A stretch of DNA of 64,000 bases from Metabacillus arenae (GTDB lineage Bacteria > Bacillota > Bacilli > Bacillales > Bacillaceae). Below are positions 17,402-27,260 of this stretch, piece by piece. The position numbers were made by a program, and so were the translations under genes. Location of the stretch: NCBI RefSeq assembly GCF_014773385.1, contig NZ_JACXAI010000007.1, forward strand, positions 156,491 to 220,490. The letters run 5' to 3'. Positions within the stretch are counted from its first letter, which is position 1; each line of letters begins with the position of its first letter. The notes beneath the pieces are model-generated. The model did not search any database, was not told the DNA's origin, and saw only the letters and a list, made by a program, of their open reading frames with translations.

Positions 17402-18988
17402 ATGAAAACAATTGAGGTTTCAAACGAATTGACTGAGCTATTAAAAGCGAAAAATACTTATCATAACTTATCTGTGTCAAAGCTTGTTGAAAAGGTTATA
17501 GAAAGAAAAGAAGGAACCATCACTTCAACTGGAGCAATCAGAGCTACTACAGGAGCTTACACAGGTCGGTCTCCTAAAGATAAATTCATTGTGAAAGAAA
17601 ACTCTACGGAAAAAAAAGTTGATTGGGGCAGTGTAAATCAGCCAATTTCCGAAGAGGTTTTTGAAAAGCTATATGCGAAGGTTATCGACCATTTAAAAAA
17701 TAAAGATGAATTGTTTGTATTTGATGGATATGCAGGGGCTGATTACAAATACCGTTTACCAATTCGCGTGATTAATGAATTTGCATGGCACAATTTGTTT
17801 GCCCGGCAGTTGTTCATTCGTCCCGAGAAGGAGGAGCCAGCTGGAGATAAACTCCCCTTCACGATCCTCTCTGCACCAAATTTTAAAGCAGACCCGCTCG
17901 TAGACGGTACGAATTCAGAAACCTTCATTATAGTTTCCTTTGAAAAACGTACCATTCTAATCGGTGGAACAGAATATGCTGGAGAAATGAAGAAATCAAT
18001 TTTCTCGATTATGAATTACTTATTGCCTGAAGAGGATATTTTCTCTATGCACTGTTCTGCCAATGTCGGTATTGAAGGCGATGTAGCTTTATTTTTCGGA
18101 TTATCAGGCACTGGAAAGACTACCCTTTCAGCTGATCCAAACCGAAAACTAATTGGGGATGATGAACACGGCTGGTCAAACTCCGGTGTGTTTAATATAG
18201 AAGGCGGCTGTTATGCAAAATGTATTAACCTTTCTAAAGAAAAGGAACCGCAAATTTTCAACTCCATACGATTTGGCTCTGTATTGGAAAATGTTGTCCT
18301 TGATGAGGTTTCAGGTGAAGCTGATTATGATAATACCTTCTTCACTGAAAACACTCGTGCTGCATATCCTTTAGATGCAATGGACAACATTGTGATGCCA
18401 AGTGTTGCAGGACATCCAAATACGATCGTCTTTTTAACGGCTGATGCATTTGGCGTGCTGCCTCCAATTAGCAAGTTAACAAAAGAACAAGCCATGTATC
18501 ATTTTTTAAGTGGATATACTAGTAAGCTAGCAGGAACAGAGCGCGGCATTACATCCCCGGAAGCCACATTCTCTACATGCTTTGGATCACCTTTTCTTCC
18601 GCTTCCTGCAACTAGATATGCCGAAATGCTTGGTAAAAAAATCGAAGAACATGACGTTAGCGTCTATCTCGTGAATACAGGCTGGACTGGCGGAGAATAT
18701 GGGATCGGCAGCAGAATGAGTTTAAAATACACTAGAGCAATGGTTCTAGCGGCACTTGAAGGTGAGCTGGATCTTGTCGAGGAAACTGTTGATGAAACAT
18801 TCGGGCTTCATATTCCCCTCAATGTACCAGGTGTACCTGATGAAGTACTGCAGCCAGTAAAAACATGGGAGGATCAAGAAGCTTATTATCAAAAAGCTCA
18901 AGAGCTTGCCGCTAAATTTAAAGAAAACTTTAAAAAATTCGCCCATGTCCCAGGACATATTGAACAGCTTGGTGGACCTTTAGTATAA
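17402..18988 (+). CDS. pckA: Phosphoenolpyruvate carboxykinase (ATP)
   Basis: 528 residues. ATP-type motifs: [14 protein letters not shown] (about 51-64), the kinase-1 loop [14 protein letters not shown] (about 235-248), and the metal/kinase-2 site LIGDDEHGW (about 253). Converts oxaloacetate and ATP to PEP for gluconeogenesis. ATG behind AAGGAAGGAG. Gene order metK-pckA divergent is the same as in B. subtilis. Confidence 0.97.
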   Translation: MKTIEVSNELTELLKAKNTYHNLSVSKLVEKVIERKEGTITSTGAIRATTGAYTGRSPKDKFIVKENSTEKKVDWGSVNQPISEEVFEKLYAKVIDHLKNKDELFVFDGYAGADYKYRLPIRVINEFAWHNLFARQLFIRPEKEEPAGDKLPFTILSAPNFKADPLVDGTNSETFIIVSFEKRTILIGGTEYAGEMKKSIFSIMNYLLPEEDIFSMHCSANVGIEGDVALFFGLSGTGKTTLSADPNRKLIGDDEHGWSNSGVFNIEGGCYAKCINLSKEKEPQIFNSIRFGSVLENVVLDEVSGEADYDNTFFTENTRAAYPLDAMDNIVMPSVAGHPNTIVFLTADAFGVLPPISKLTKEQAMYHFLSGYTSKLAGTERGITSPEATFSTCFGSPFLPLPATRYAEMLGKKIEEHDVSVYLVNTGWTGGEYGIGSRMSLKYTRAMVLAALEGELDLVEETVDETFGLHIPLNVPGVPDEVLQPVKTWEDQEAYYQKAQELAAKFKENFKKFAHVPGHIEQLGGPLV

Positions 18989-19030
18989 AGGGAGTAAGCT
19001 GAAACTGCTCCTAGTAAGGACATAATTTAA

Positions 19031-19071
19031 AAAACTGTTTGAACAGTTTAGTTGTTCAAACAGTTTTTTTT
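19031..19071 (+). terminator. Terminator after pckA
   Basis: AAAACTGTTTGAACA pairs perfectly with TGTTCAAACAGTTTT, followed by T. A 15-bp stem, 40 bases past the stop. Confidence 0.92.
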
Positions 19072-19124
19072 AGTTTTACAAGAAAGCTTATGTTAAACCT
19101 CCCATCAGCAAGGTTTTTTCGTCA

Positions 19125-19245
19125 CCATTGATAGGTAGATGAGGCCCGCAGAATGGCGACACACAAATGTTGCCAAGGAAATGACGCTTTTAGTCTTTGC
19201 TCTTTTTCCTGTCTCTTGCGGGCAGTTATTTCCACCTATTTTCTT
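19125..19245. ncRNA. Candidate structured element with four nested/adjacent stems
   Basis: Four helices fit one compact fold: P1 ATAGGT (19131)/ACCTAT (19234); P2 GCCCGC (19144)/GCGGGC (19218); P3 TGGCGAC (19154)/GTTGCCA (19169); P4 AGGAAA (19176)/TTTCCT (19205) with inner GAC/GTC. P3 and P4 sit side by side inside P2, giving a three-way junction. It has no coding potential and lies 165 bp upstream of the symporter gene. It may be a leader RNA or a mobile cruciform repeat; strand and function are not established. Confidence 0.45.
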
Positions 19246-19410
19246 TGCTTCACTGAGGGCAGAGCCATAAAGTTTTCAGCTCTTAAGAGTGGGATAATGG
19301 ATAGTTCCAATTATTTAACAATAATTTTCTATTTAAATATAATAATCAATATGTTATTTTTAGTATTATCTTTTTATAGAAAACACTTGTACGTTTTAGG
19401 AGGACAATGA

Positions 19411-20601
19411 ATGAAGTTTAAATTAGGACTTTTGCCAAAAATTATTTTTGCTATAGTATTAGGGATTATAGTTGGTTCGATTTCACCGGAGTGGCTTGTT
19501 AAAGGATTTGCTACGTTTAATGGACTGTTTGAAAACTTCATCGGGTTTGTAATCCCGTTAATTATCATTGGCTTTATTGCTCCAGGAATCGCACAAATTG
19601 GAAAAGGAGCTGGGAAGCTTTTAGCCTTAACCACTGCTTTCGCTTATGCATCTACGATCCTTGCTGGTTTGTTAGCATTCCTTGTTGGAAACAGGATTTT
19701 ACCTGGCTTTATTACAGGAAATAAATTACAAAGCATGGATAACCCAGAGGAATTTCTAATAGAAGGGTTTTTCAAGGTGGAAATGCCTCCGATTATGGGA
19801 GTAATGAGTGCATTATTATTTGCCTTTATTATTGGTATAGGACTTGCATCAATGAAGCAGGATACGCTGAAAAAAGCGTTTGAAGACTTTCAGTTAATTG
19901 TCGAAAAGCTAATTTCAGTTGTCATTATTCCTCTGCTTCCTGTTCACATATTTGGTATTTTTACAAACATGACGTACGGAGGACAAGTTCAATCGATTCT
20001 TTCTGTGTTTGCTAAAGTTTTCGTCATGATTATTATTTTGCATTTTGTCATGCTTCTTATTCAATATAGCATTGCTGGAATGATGAAAAAGAGTAATCCT
20101 TTTAAATTGTTAAAAACAATGGCACCTGCCTATTTCACAGCTCTTGGAACACAGTCATCTGCAGCAACCATTCCTGTTACGCTTGAGCAAGCAAAAAAGA
20201 CTAATGTAAAGGAAAAAATAGCTGACTTTACAGTTCCTCTTTTAGCTACTATACACCTTTCAGGAAGTACAATAACGATTGTAAGCTGTGCACTAGGAGT
20301 TATGCTGTTAAATGGGACTACTCCGACCCTTGGAACGCTTATTCCGTTTATTTTAATGCTTGGGATTACAATGATTGCAGCTCCGGGAGTTCCAGGAGGA
20401 GCTGTGATGGCATCATTGGGTCTATTAGAATCAATGCTTGGCTTCAATGAGACAATGATTTCGTTAATGATTGCCTTATATCTTGCCCAGGATAGCTTTG
20501 GAACAGCAACGAATGTTACTGGAGACGGGGCTTTAACGATGATGGTTGGAAGGTTCGGCAAGAAAAAGAAATTTCAAAAAGATCCTATAAAAACGGCATG
20601 A
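19411..20601 (+). CDS. Dicarboxylate/amino acid:cation symporter (DAACS family)
   Basis: 396 residues with eight membrane helices and two re-entrant loops. Family marks are the Ser-rich hairpin LGTQSSAATIPVT (about 245-257), the PGVPGGAVMASLG loop (about 328) and the D-containing last helix ALYLAQDSFGTATNVTGDGA. Takes up a dicarboxylate, glutamate, serine or cystine with Na+ or H+; substrate not resolvable by eye. ATG behind AGGAGG; single-gene unit with its own terminator. Not part of the B. subtilis order here. Confidence 0.88.
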   Translation: MKFKLGLLPKIIFAIVLGIIVGSISPEWLVKGFATFNGLFENFIGFVIPLIIIGFIAPGIAQIGKGAGKLLALTTAFAYASTILAGLLAFLVGNRILPGFITGNKLQSMDNPEEFLIEGFFKVEMPPIMGVMSALLFAFIIGIGLASMKQDTLKKAFEDFQLIVEKLISVVIIPLLPVHIFGIFTNMTYGGQVQSILSVFAKVFVMIIILHFVMLLIQYSIAGMMKKSNPFKLLKTMAPAYFTALGTQSSAATIPVTLEQAKKTNVKEKIADFTVPLLATIHLSGSTITIVSCALGVMLLNGTTPTLGTLIPFILMLGITMIAAPGVPGGAVMASLGLLESMLGFNETMISLMIALYLAQDSFGTATNVTGDGALTMMVGRFGKKKKFQKDPIKTA

Positions 20602-20606
20602 TTGAT

Positions 20607-20648
20607 AAAGGGACTCTCCATTAAACGTGGATCAGTCCCTTTTTTATT
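20607..20648 (+). terminator. Terminator after the symporter gene
   Basis: AAAGGGACT and AGTCCCTTTTTT with an inner TCCA/TGGA helix, followed by a T run. Confidence 0.85.
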
Positions 20649-20717
20649 GTTATCGAATAGATTTACTTCGTAATAAAGCTTCCTTCTTATCTTAAGTTTT
20701 AATAGAAAACCCGCCTG

Positions 20718-20960
20718 CTAATTTGTTGAGTTTAACGCGACCAGTTGATACGTGATTATGGTTTTATGGTTTTCCATTTCAACCTTTTTAATTAAGGCTT
20801 TACCTGATACCTCCCCCTCTATTGTTTTACGAACCTCTAATGGAATATCGATAGGGTAAATGCGATATCCGTTTTTATGTAATTGAAAAATGTTCTCTTC
20901 TAATCGAATTTCCTTTCCTTTTGTGACAATCATGGTGTTAAATTCAACAGGCATCCCCAT
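20718..20960 (-). CDS. ytmB: DUF2584 family protein YtmB
   Basis: 80 residues beginning MGMPVEFNTMIVTKGKE and ending NSTN, nearly the same frame and ends as B. subtilis YtmB. Predicted beta-rich small cytoplasmic protein of unknown role. Lies 52 bp downstream of ytmA on the same strand and is likely co-transcribed. Confidence 0.88.
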   Translation of the reverse strand: MGMPVEFNTMIVTKGKEIRLEENIFQLHKNGYRIYPIDIPLEVRKTIEGEVSGKALIKKVEMENHKTIITYQLVALNSTN

Positions 20961-21012
20961 TAAGATCGCTCCTTTTTTTACCTTTTTCTCATTTTATCAC
21001 GTTTTTTCAATG

Positions 21013-21795
21013 TTACTGTTTTTTCATCCATGCTGTTAAATTCTTTACTACTGCCCTGTTCTCCTGCGGAGGAAAATAATGTGTATATTGGTTGAAGTAC
21101 CAGCTTTCAACTTGCTTGTTTAATTCCTTTAAACGATTTTCCAGCTTGTATGCATGCTGGGGGGAGACATTTTTATCTTTCCTGCCATGTATAATAAGAG
21201 TAGGAGCGCTTAATTTTTCCAATTGGTACAATGGTGTTCTCCATTTATAACGCTCTGGAAATTTGGTCGGGGGCCCGCCAATCACTCGTTTCATCATTCT
21301 TCGCAGATCTTTTCTTTCAATATAAGTTAAAAACATATCAGAAACACCGCCCCAAGTCACAACAGATCGTATCTTTTGTTCATGTATAGCTGTCAGAAGC
21401 GCCATAACTCCTCCCCTTGAAAAACCGAAAACATGAATTCTCTCAGGATTTACACGCGGATGCTCCTTGAGCAGCTCGACTGCGGTGATGGCATCGTGCC
21501 GATCGTCACCGGCAAAATCTTCATTTCCTTGACCACCTTGGTTTCCTCGGTAAAAAGGAGCCATGACGACAAAGCCTTCTGAAGCAAACTGGATGATTCT
21601 TCCGGGTCTGACCATACCGACATTTTTAATGCCTCCTCTCAAGTAAAGGAATCCATCAATGATTTCATCACCGTTTGGAACAGCTAATAACCCTTTAATT
21701 TTTAATCCTTTTGATTGATAGGTTATTAAACTTAATTCCACACTTGGGTTAGGAGAAGGGAATAACTGCTTATGAATAATAGTTCCTTCCTTCAA
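21013..21795 (-). CDS. ytmA: Prolyl-oligopeptidase-like alpha/beta hydrolase YtmA
   Basis: 260 residues. Nucleophile elbow GFSRGG (about 138-143), Asp in GRKDKNVSP (about 213) and His in TQYTHYF-type region YTHYFPPQENR (about 240) form the triad of S9 peptidase/esterase proteins. Close to B. subtilis YtmA over its whole length, substrate unknown. The start is uncertain: TTG at 21795 has only a weak AAGTG-type site, and AAGGAAGG inside the first codons hints at a slightly later, unusual start. Confidence 0.85.
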   Translation of the reverse strand: MKEGTIIHKQLFPSPNPSVELSLITYQSKGLKIKGLLAVPNGDEIIDGFLYLRGGIKNVGMVRPGRIIQFASEGFVVMAPFYRGNQGGQGNEDFAGDDRHDAITAVELLKEHPRVNPERIHVFGFSRGGVMALLTAIHEQKIRSVVTWGGVSDMFLTYIERKDLRRMMKRVIGGPPTKFPERYKWRTPLYQLEKLSAPTLIIHGRKDKNVSPQHAYKLENRLKELNKQVESWYFNQYTHYFPPQENRAVVKNLTAWMKKQ

Positions 21796-21913
21796 TTACA
21801 TTTCACTTCTTTCTGCACATATAGGCATTCACACATTTTTCTTCTTACACATATTTTATTTTAAGAACTTACCCTTAATCAACATGGTGAAATACACCAA
21901 GGAGGATGACAAG

Positions 21914-22903
21914 ATGAAAAAATGGATGCTTATATTTGTTGTTCTTTTATTACTTACCCTTCCCCTAACGGCATGTAATCAAAATGAACTTCAAAAGATT
22001 CGCCTGGCGGAAGTTACCCATTCTATTTTTTATGCACCCCTTTACGTTGCTTTATCTAAAGGCTTTTTTAAAGAAGAGGGGCTTGACGTAGAGTTAACAA
22101 CAACTGCCGGAGGGGATAAAACAATGACTGCCCTGCTTTCAGATGGAGCAGATGTTGCCCTGGTAGGCTCTGAAACATCTATTTATGTTCATGCCCAAGG
22201 CTCAAAAGACCCTGCCATTAATTTCGCCCAGCTTACCCAGACGGATGGGACTTTTTTAGTATCCCGCGAGAAAGCAGAACAATTCGAATGGGATCAATTA
22301 AAAGACAGCACGTTCTTGGGACAGCGCAAAGGCGGTATGCCGCAAATGGTCGGCGAATTTGTTTTAAAGAATAATGGTATCGATCCGCACGAGGATTTAA
22401 ACCTTATTCAAAATATTGATTTCGCGAATGTCGCCAATGCCTTTGCCTCAGGAACGGGAGATTATGTGCAACTTTTTGAGCCGACAGCAAGTATTTTTGA
22501 GAAAGAAGGCAGGGGCCACATAGTTGCTTCTTTTGGCTCAGAATCAGGACGTGTCCCTTATACAACGTTCATGGCGAAAGAAAGCTACCTTGATAAAAAT
22601 CAAGATACAGTCAAGAAATTTACTAAAGCAATTTATAAAGCTCAGCAATGGGTGGAAGAAAATAATGCAAAGGATATCGCAACCTCAATTCTGGAACAAT
22701 TTCCTGATACAGACCCTGAGATTGTAGAAACCGTCATTGACCGTTACAAACAACAAGAATCTTTTGCATCAGATCCTATTTTGGATGAGGAAGAATGGAA
22801 TAACCTTCAGGATATTATGGAAGAAGCCGGAGAACTTCCTGAAAGAATTGATCACTCCTCCTTAGTAAATACATCTATTGCAGAAGAGGTATCTTCAAAG
22901 TAA
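21914..22903 (+). CDS. ytlA: ABC transporter substrate-binding lipoprotein, NMT1/SsuA type (YtlA)
   Basis: 329 residues: signal peptide with lipobox LPLTAC (Cys about 21), then a periplasmic-binding fold of the NMT1/THI5/SsuA family (AEVTHSIFYAPLYVALSKGFF, GLDVELTTTAGGDKT). Binds a small precursor, sulfonate or nitrate-like solute; substrate not known. The ATG at 21914 is used, with AAGGAGG upstream; the longer frame from 21884 places ten residues before the signal peptide. First gene of ytlA-ytlC-ytlD; B. subtilis ytlB is absent. Confidence 0.88.
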   Translation: MKKWMLIFVVLLLLTLPLTACNQNELQKIRLAEVTHSIFYAPLYVALSKGFFKEEGLDVELTTTAGGDKTMTALLSDGADVALVGSETSIYVHAQGSKDPAINFAQLTQTDGTFLVSREKAEQFEWDQLKDSTFLGQRKGGMPQMVGEFVLKNNGIDPHEDLNLIQNIDFANVANAFASGTGDYVQLFEPTASIFEKEGRGHIVASFGSESGRVPYTTFMAKESYLDKNQDTVKKFTKAIYKAQQWVEENNAKDIATSILEQFPDTDPEIVETVIDRYKQQESFASDPILDEEEWNNLQDIMEEAGELPERIDHSSLVNTSIAEEVSSK

Positions 22904-22917
22904 GGAGAGGACCTTTC

Positions 22918-23682
22918 ATGTCTTTTTTAACAATTGATCAAGTGTATCACACATATTTTACAAAAGAATCTGCTACAACAGCATTAGAAAATATCTCATT
23001 ATCAATCGAGGAGGGTGAATTTATTTCCTTCCTTGGCCCAAGCGGGTGCGGAAAAACTACATTACTATCCATTATCGCCGGGCTAATTGAGCCTACAGAG
23101 GGATCTGTCAAAATTAAAAATGAAACGGTCGGAAGAATGCAATCTTCTATCGGATATATGCTTCAGCAAGATTACTTATTTCCTTGGAAGACAATCGAAG
23201 AAAACATTTTACTTGGGTTAAAAATCTCAAAGCAAATCAATGAAAAAACCAAACAGAAAAGCCTGCATTTGTTAAATGAAATCGGTCTTCATAATGTCGA
23301 AAAGCATTTTCCTAGGCAATTATCTGGTGGTATGAGACAAAGGGCAGCATTAGTAAGAACACTTTCAACAAACCCAAAAATTCTCTTACTGGATGAGCCG
23401 TTTTCTGCATTAGATTATCAAACAAAATTAAAACTTGAAAATTTAGTATTTAGTACGTTAAAAGAGTATGAAAAAACAGCTCTGCTTGTGACACACGATA
23501 TTGAGGAAGCCATTGCAATGAGTGATCGGATTTTTCTGTTATCAAAAAAACCAGGAACGATTGCAAGAATGTTTATCGTTCCAAATGAATTAAAGCAATT
23601 ACTGCCATTTGAAGCAAGACAGCATGAGGAGTTCTCTACTTTGTTTCAGCAAATATGGAAGGAGCTAGATCAACTTGAATAA
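22918..23682 (+). CDS. ytlC: ABC transporter ATPase (YtlC)
   Basis: 254 residues with Walker [10 protein letters not shown] (about 40-48), signature [11 protein letters not shown] (about 138) and Walker [13 protein letters not shown] (about 158), the nitrate/sulfonate/taurine importer type. ATG behind AAGGAGAGG, 14 bp after ytlA; overlaps ytlD by 8 bp. Confidence 0.92.
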   Translation: MSFLTIDQVYHTYFTKESATTALENISLSIEEGEFISFLGPSGCGKTTLLSIIAGLIEPTEGSVKIKNETVGRMQSSIGYMLQQDYLFPWKTIEENILLGLKISKQINEKTKQKSLHLLNEIGLHNVEKHFPRQLSGGMRQRAALVRTLSTNPKILLLDEPFSALDYQTKLKLENLVFSTLKEYEKTALLVTHDIEEAIAMSDRIFLLSKKPGTIARMFIVPNELKQLLPFEARQHEEFSTLFQQIWKELDQLE

Positions 23683-24487
23683 ACATCAGAAGAAAATTGA
23701 TCTCCTCCACCAAAACTACCTTTATGGACTAAAAAAAGAACAGCGTTGGGTTCGTTTCTATCAAATCCTGATTTTCATCTCCTTTTTTTCCATATGGGAA
23801 GTGGCTGCCAGGCGGGAATGGATTGACCCGTTAATCTTCAGCTCACCCACGAAAGTTTGGAATTTGTTAGTGGAAAAGCTCCAAGACGGATCCCTGACTA
23901 CCCATGTAAGTGTCACCTTGTTTGAAACCGTGCTTGGATTTATTTTAGGAACATTACTCGGCACCTTGCTTGCTGCTGCTCTCTGGTGGTCTCCAAGGCT
24001 CTCAAAAATTCTGGACCCTTATCTGGTCATCCTAAATGCCATGCCTAAAGTAGCACTTGGACCTATTCTCATTGTTGCATTAGGACCTGGATTTGTTTCC
24101 ATTATTGCGATGGGTACCATTATCTCCGTTATTATCACAACCATTGTTATCTATACTGCATTTAAAGAAGTGGACCCAAATTATGTAAAGGTGTTAAAAA
24201 CCTTTAAAGCAACGAAATCTAAAATTTTCACAGAAGCCATTTTACCCGGTTCCTTTCCTGCCATCATTTCAACCTTAAAGGTAAATGTAGGCTTATCGTG
24301 GGTTGGGGTAATTGTCGGTGAGTTTTTAGTTTCTGCAAGAGGATTAGGCTATATGATTATTTATGGATTTCAAGTGTTTAATTTTACTCTTGTCTTAATG
24401 AGTCTTTTTCTCATTGCCATTTTTGCGACCATTATGTATCAAGCTGTTGAATGGATAGAAAAGAAAGTGATTAAAGATGAGCAATAA
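23675..24487 (+). CDS. ytlD: ABC transporter permease, SsuC/TauC type (YtlD)
   Basis: 270 residues, six membrane helices with the binding-protein-dependent EAA-loop region ([26 protein letters not shown], about 183-208). TTG start within the end of ytlC, AAGGAG ten bases upstream. Together with YtlA and YtlC it makes a complete importer. Confidence 0.9.
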   Translation: MNKHQKKIDLLHQNYLYGLKKEQRWVRFYQILIFISFFSIWEVAARREWIDPLIFSSPTKVWNLLVEKLQDGSLTTHVSVTLFETVLGFILGTLLGTLLAAALWWSPRLSKILDPYLVILNAMPKVALGPILIVALGPGFVSIIAMGTIISVIITTIVIYTAFKEVDPNYVKVLKTFKATKSKIFTEAILPGSFPAIISTLKVNVGLSWVGVIVGEFLVSARGLGYMIIYGFQVFNFTLVLMSLFLIAIFATIMYQAVEWIEKKVIKDEQ

Positions 24488-24506
24488 AGATCTTTATCGA
24501 TAAATA

Positions 24507-24541
24507 AGGGCTTACCGAAAAAAATACGGTAAGCCCTGTTT
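24507..24541. terminator. Bidirectional terminator between ytlD and ytkD
   Basis: AGGGCTTACCG and CGGTAAGCCCT form an 11-bp stem with an A7-rich loop between convergent genes. Confidence 0.9.
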
Positions 24542-25015
24542 TCATACTAAATGATATTCATACAGCTTTTGCATGCTGCGATTTAAAACATCATCTTTCA
24601 TAATAAAACTAAATTTAGGATTTTGTTTGATGTCATTTGGCAGTTTATCTAACAAAACAGGACCTTTCGTTTCATAGTAGCTGGGTTGCTTAATGATTTG
24701 ATTTACTTTGGCAAAGAAAATATTCTTTATAATGATTTTTTCTTTACCTATGACCTTGTATTGTCCAATATAAACAAGTCTTTGTACGATACCGCCTGTT
24801 TCTTCCTTCACTTCCCGGCATGCTGCAGTCTTGCTGTCTTCCCCTTTTTCCACTTTACCACCCGGAAATTCATATCCCCGGTCCCCATGCTCAGTTAAAA
24901 GCCACATATCCTGAAAGCGGCAGATAACCCAAACATGCTTTGGGTCAGCAGAAAATGGGTGGTCCATAAATGATAAAGTTACTTCATTGTGATAGTAATC
25001 CTTAAACGTTTCCAT
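24542..25015 (-). CDS. ytkD: Nudix hydrolase, 8-oxo-dGTP/nucleoside-triphosphate pyrophosphatase YtkD
   Basis: 157 residues with a Nudix box GGKVEKGEDSKTAACREVKE followed by ETGG (about 51-74). B. subtilis YtkD is a MutT-type sanitiser of oxidised nucleotides. The ATG at 25013-25015 gives METFKDYYHNEV and 157 residues, close to the 158 of the relative, with GAGGG upstream; the track's longer N-terminus lacks support. Confidence 0.92.
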   Translation of the reverse strand: METFKDYYHNEVTLSFMDHPFSADPKHVWVICRFQDMWLLTEHGDRGYEFPGGKVEKGEDSKTAACREVKEETGGIVQRLVYIGQYKVIGKEKIIIKNIFFAKVNQIIKQPSYYETKGPVLLDKLPNDIKQNPKFSFIMKDDVLNRSMQKLYEYHLV

Positions 25016-25117
25016 ACTCAAATCCCTCGATTTCAAACTCTTGTTACTCATCTTATCACAATGCTGAAAAATTGTATAAGTGAACCTTCTTACTGTGTAT
25101 TTCTTAATAACGGACTT

Positions 25118-25450
25118 CTATGCTTGATCTTCAATGTTAGAAATGATTCCTTGTTCTTTAATATGAGCTTTAGCTTCTTCGTCGCCTAATTCATAAATCA
25201 TTTTGTAAACTTGGATATTTGTTTGATCAATAGCATCGTTTTCTCTGTCATAATGGTATTCCAAATATGGAGTATGCGCACGGTAAAATCCTTTCCAGTC
25301 AGAAGAATAAATTTGATCAAAGTATTCCCTTAGTTTCGTCACTTCTTCATCGGTTGCTTCAATTTTGTAATCCCAAGAGGAAGAAGTACTGTTCTGTGAA
25401 ATTTCACCGTTTGCAACAGCAACATAATAAATTTTTTTCCCATTTTCCAC
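25118..25450 (-). CDS. Conserved hypothetical protein, acidic
   Basis: 110 residues, no membrane segment, acidic; contains DWKGFYRAHTPYLEYHYDRE and a C-terminal IYELGDEEAKAHIKEQGI helix. GTG at 25448-25450 is preferred because AAGGGGG is eight bases upstream; a TTG six codons earlier overlaps that site. I do not recognise a family. It lies between ytkC and ytkD on the same strand and may be part of their unit. Confidence 0.65.
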   Translation of the reverse strand: MENGKKIYYVAVANGEISQNSTSSSWDYKIEATDEEVTKLREYFDQIYSSDWKGFYRAHTPYLEYHYDRENDAIDQTNIQVYKMIYELGDEEAKAHIKEQGIISNIEDQA

Positions 25451-25511
25451 ACCCATAACCCCCTTCAATCTTTGTCTGTATTATTCCCAATTGAATGAAA
25501 ATTACTTTTCA

Positions 25512-25910
25512 TTAACGGCGAAGTCTATTTTTTACGATATTAATAAGGTCAATCAAAACCTGGGGAACTGGTATTCCCAGCTCTTCAGCTCTTTTAAGAA
25601 TGTTCATTGTTTCGTAAAACAAGTAAAAAGTAATCGTTACATTTCTTACCGTGTCCTCTGTCTCGAGTAGAACATCCGTAAAATGAGCAATAGAAACAAT
25701 GATAACTGTGATACATTTTTTAAAGAAGCGAATAAATAAAGACCGGAGTTTAATTCTGCTATTTACAAATTCAGATAAAGTTGTACTTAAAAACTCAAAG
25801 GCCATTAATGTAAGCAGAATTAGAAATATATTAACAACATTCCCAATTAGAAATTGAATGATTAAAATTGTGCCAAAGAAAAAATCCTTTGCAACTAGTC
25901 CCAATTTCAT
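25512..25910 (-). CDS. ytkC: Holin-like membrane protein YtkC
   Basis: 132 residues with at least two clear N-terminal helices (GTILIIQFLIGNVVNIFLIL) and a third hydrophobic region, ending in a basic tail KNRLRR. It matches phage holin family 4 (TcdE/Cp-1 type) as B. subtilis YtkC does. There is no phage gene nearby, so it is a resident chromosomal holin-like protein of unknown role. Confidence 0.75.
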   Translation of the reverse strand: MKLGLVAKDFFFGTILIIQFLIGNVVNIFLILLTLMAFEFLSTTLSEFVNSRIKLRSLFIRFFKKCITVIIVSIAHFTDVLLETEDTVRNVTITFYLFYETMNILKRAEELGIPVPQVLIDLINIVKNRLRR

Positions 25911-26094
25911 ACCAAGGACTTCCTTTCAATAATAATTGTATATGGTATTTTATGTCAAAGGGATAAAAAGAGATTGGATTTTTTCAAAAATGGTTCGTTA
26001 TAAAGACCGAATGGAGGCTGTTGCTGATCTTATAGATCGAATGTCATATCCGAGATCAGTGAATACTAGGTGAAAAAGGAAAGGAGACAGGGAT

Positions 26095-26307
26095 ATGAAA
26101 CATCAATTAAACTGGCTGGATAATGAGGAAATTCGATTTCGGGCAGATGATGAGGATATTGAGGCTTATACATTTGAATATATTAACGCTTTGACTAAGC
26201 AGGAAATAATGGATTTTATTCAGAATTGTAATGAAGACGATTTAAAATCAATGATCGGTCTGTTTCTGGCTGAGAAAATAAGAGTGGATATAACGATGGA
26301 GGAATAA
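26095..26307 (+). CDS. Small acidic hypothetical protein
   Basis: 70 residues starting MKHQLNWLDNEEIRFRADDEDIEAY, highly acidic, probably helical, no membrane segment. AAAGGAGACAGGGAT before ATG supports translation. Not recognised; it has no clear partner. Confidence 0.7.
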   Translation: MKHQLNWLDNEEIRFRADDEDIEAYTFEYINALTKQEIMDFIQNCNEDDLKSMIGLFLAEKIRVDITMEE

Positions 26308-26411
26308 AGGAAGACTCCCCACCTGAAAAGCGGAGTTGAAATCATCCTTTTAAGGAAGGTTAAGTCTTCATCTCAATGTTAGTAACAAGCTTTGAAATAG
26401 GGACCTTTTTT

Positions 26412-26442
26412 CACAAAATAATAAAGACTGCAGAGACAGTCT
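26412..26442 (-). terminator. Terminator after dps
   Basis: On the minus strand AGACTG TCTCTG CAGTCT is followed by TTATTATTTT, directly after the dps stop. Confidence 0.65.
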
Positions 26443-26883
26443 CTATTTACCGAGATATGCTTTTAACATCCAATTATGCTTTTCGATTGTCTGGTGAATG
26501 GCAAGGAGCATATCTCCTGTTGTCTCATCGCCGACCTTATCTGCTACATCCATACCTTCTTTTAACTCATCCGCAACCATAGAAAAATCATCATATATAT
26601 TTTGCACCATTTGCTCTGCTGTTTCATTTCCAGCTGCTTCTTTCACAGAGGATAAATCAAGAATTTCTTTCATTGTTCCAACAGGATTCCCGCCTAAAGC
26701 GAGCATTCTTTCTGCTAGATCATCAATATATGTCGCAGCTTCCGTATAGAACTCTTCAAATTTTTCATGAAGTGTAAAGAAATCCTTTCCTGTTACATAC
26801 CAATGATAATTATGTAATTTCACATATAATACACTCCAGTTTGCTACTTGTTTGTTAACGGTTGTTATTAATTGTTCAGACAT
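26443..26883 (-). CDS. dps: Dps family DNA-binding/ferritin-like protein
   Basis: 146 residues with the ferroxidase residues His, His, Asp, Glu in [20 protein letters not shown] and [15 protein letters not shown] (about 28-70). Forms a 12-mer that stores iron and protects DNA under stress. ATG at 26883 behind GGAGGAAAATTTAAT; the upstream 21 codons of the longest frame are not supported. No PerR-like box was found upstream. Confidence 0.93.
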   Translation of the reverse strand: MSEQLITTVNKQVANWSVLYVKLHNYHWYVTGKDFFTLHEKFEEFYTEAATYIDDLAERMLALGGNPVGTMKEILDLSSVKEAAGNETAEQMVQNIYDDFSMVADELKEGMDVADKVGDETTGDMLLAIHQTIEKHNWMLKAYLGK

Positions 26884-27029
26884 ATTAAATTTTCCTCCAT
26901 CTTGTTCCTTTATTATTTGCCAGTTTTTAGTATGAGCAAAAACCACTTGAATCTTTCATATTGTTAAAAATATCTTATTTTTTGTCAAATAGTCATGTTA
27001 AAATAATACGGACAAAGGAGGACGGGTTT

Positions 27030-27182
27030 TTGATTAAGTGGTTAGTGATTTGTATCATTATTGTTATCGTTATTTTAGTAATAAGTTTACTTACTACTTC
27101 AAAAGCTTACACATATAAACATACAATTGATGCACTCGATGAAGATAAGGATCAAACAAAAGCAGATAAGGATAAATCGTGA
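27030..27182 (+). CDS. ytzI: YtzI family small membrane protein
   Basis: 50 residues: one N-terminal membrane helix (WLVICIIIVIVILVISLLT) and a charged tail KAYTYKHTIDALDEDKDQTK. TTG start at 27030 with AAAGGAG nine bases upstream; the longer frame from 26961 reads through non-coding sequence. Same position and size as B. subtilis YtzI; function unknown. Confidence 0.8.
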   Translation: MIKWLVICIIIVIVILVISLLTTSKAYTYKHTIDALDEDKDQTKADKDKS

Positions 27183-27216
27183 AAAAGCTGCCCATATCAA
27201 ATGGACAGCTTTTTAC
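27183..27216 (+). terminator. Terminator after ytzI
   Basis: AAAAGCTG-CCCAT pairs with ATGG-ACAGCTTTTT, immediately past the stop. Confidence 0.85.
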
Positions 27217-27260
27217 GTTAAATAAGCTATATAAGGTTGGTTCACGCATTCGTTACATTT

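Noticed and set aside
19125..19245. Lysine riboswitch upstream of the symporter
   Set aside because: AGGTAGATGAGG looks like the lysine-aptamer start, but the GAAAGG/CGCCGAAG core and remaining helices are missing.
25512..25910. Prophage remnant because of the holin-like gene
   Set aside because: No other phage gene nearby and the gene occupies the conserved ytkC position.
26311..26369. Hairpin GAAGACT/AGTCTTC after the 70-residue gene
   Set aside because: Arms are only 7 bp across a 45-base loop; too weak to call a terminator.
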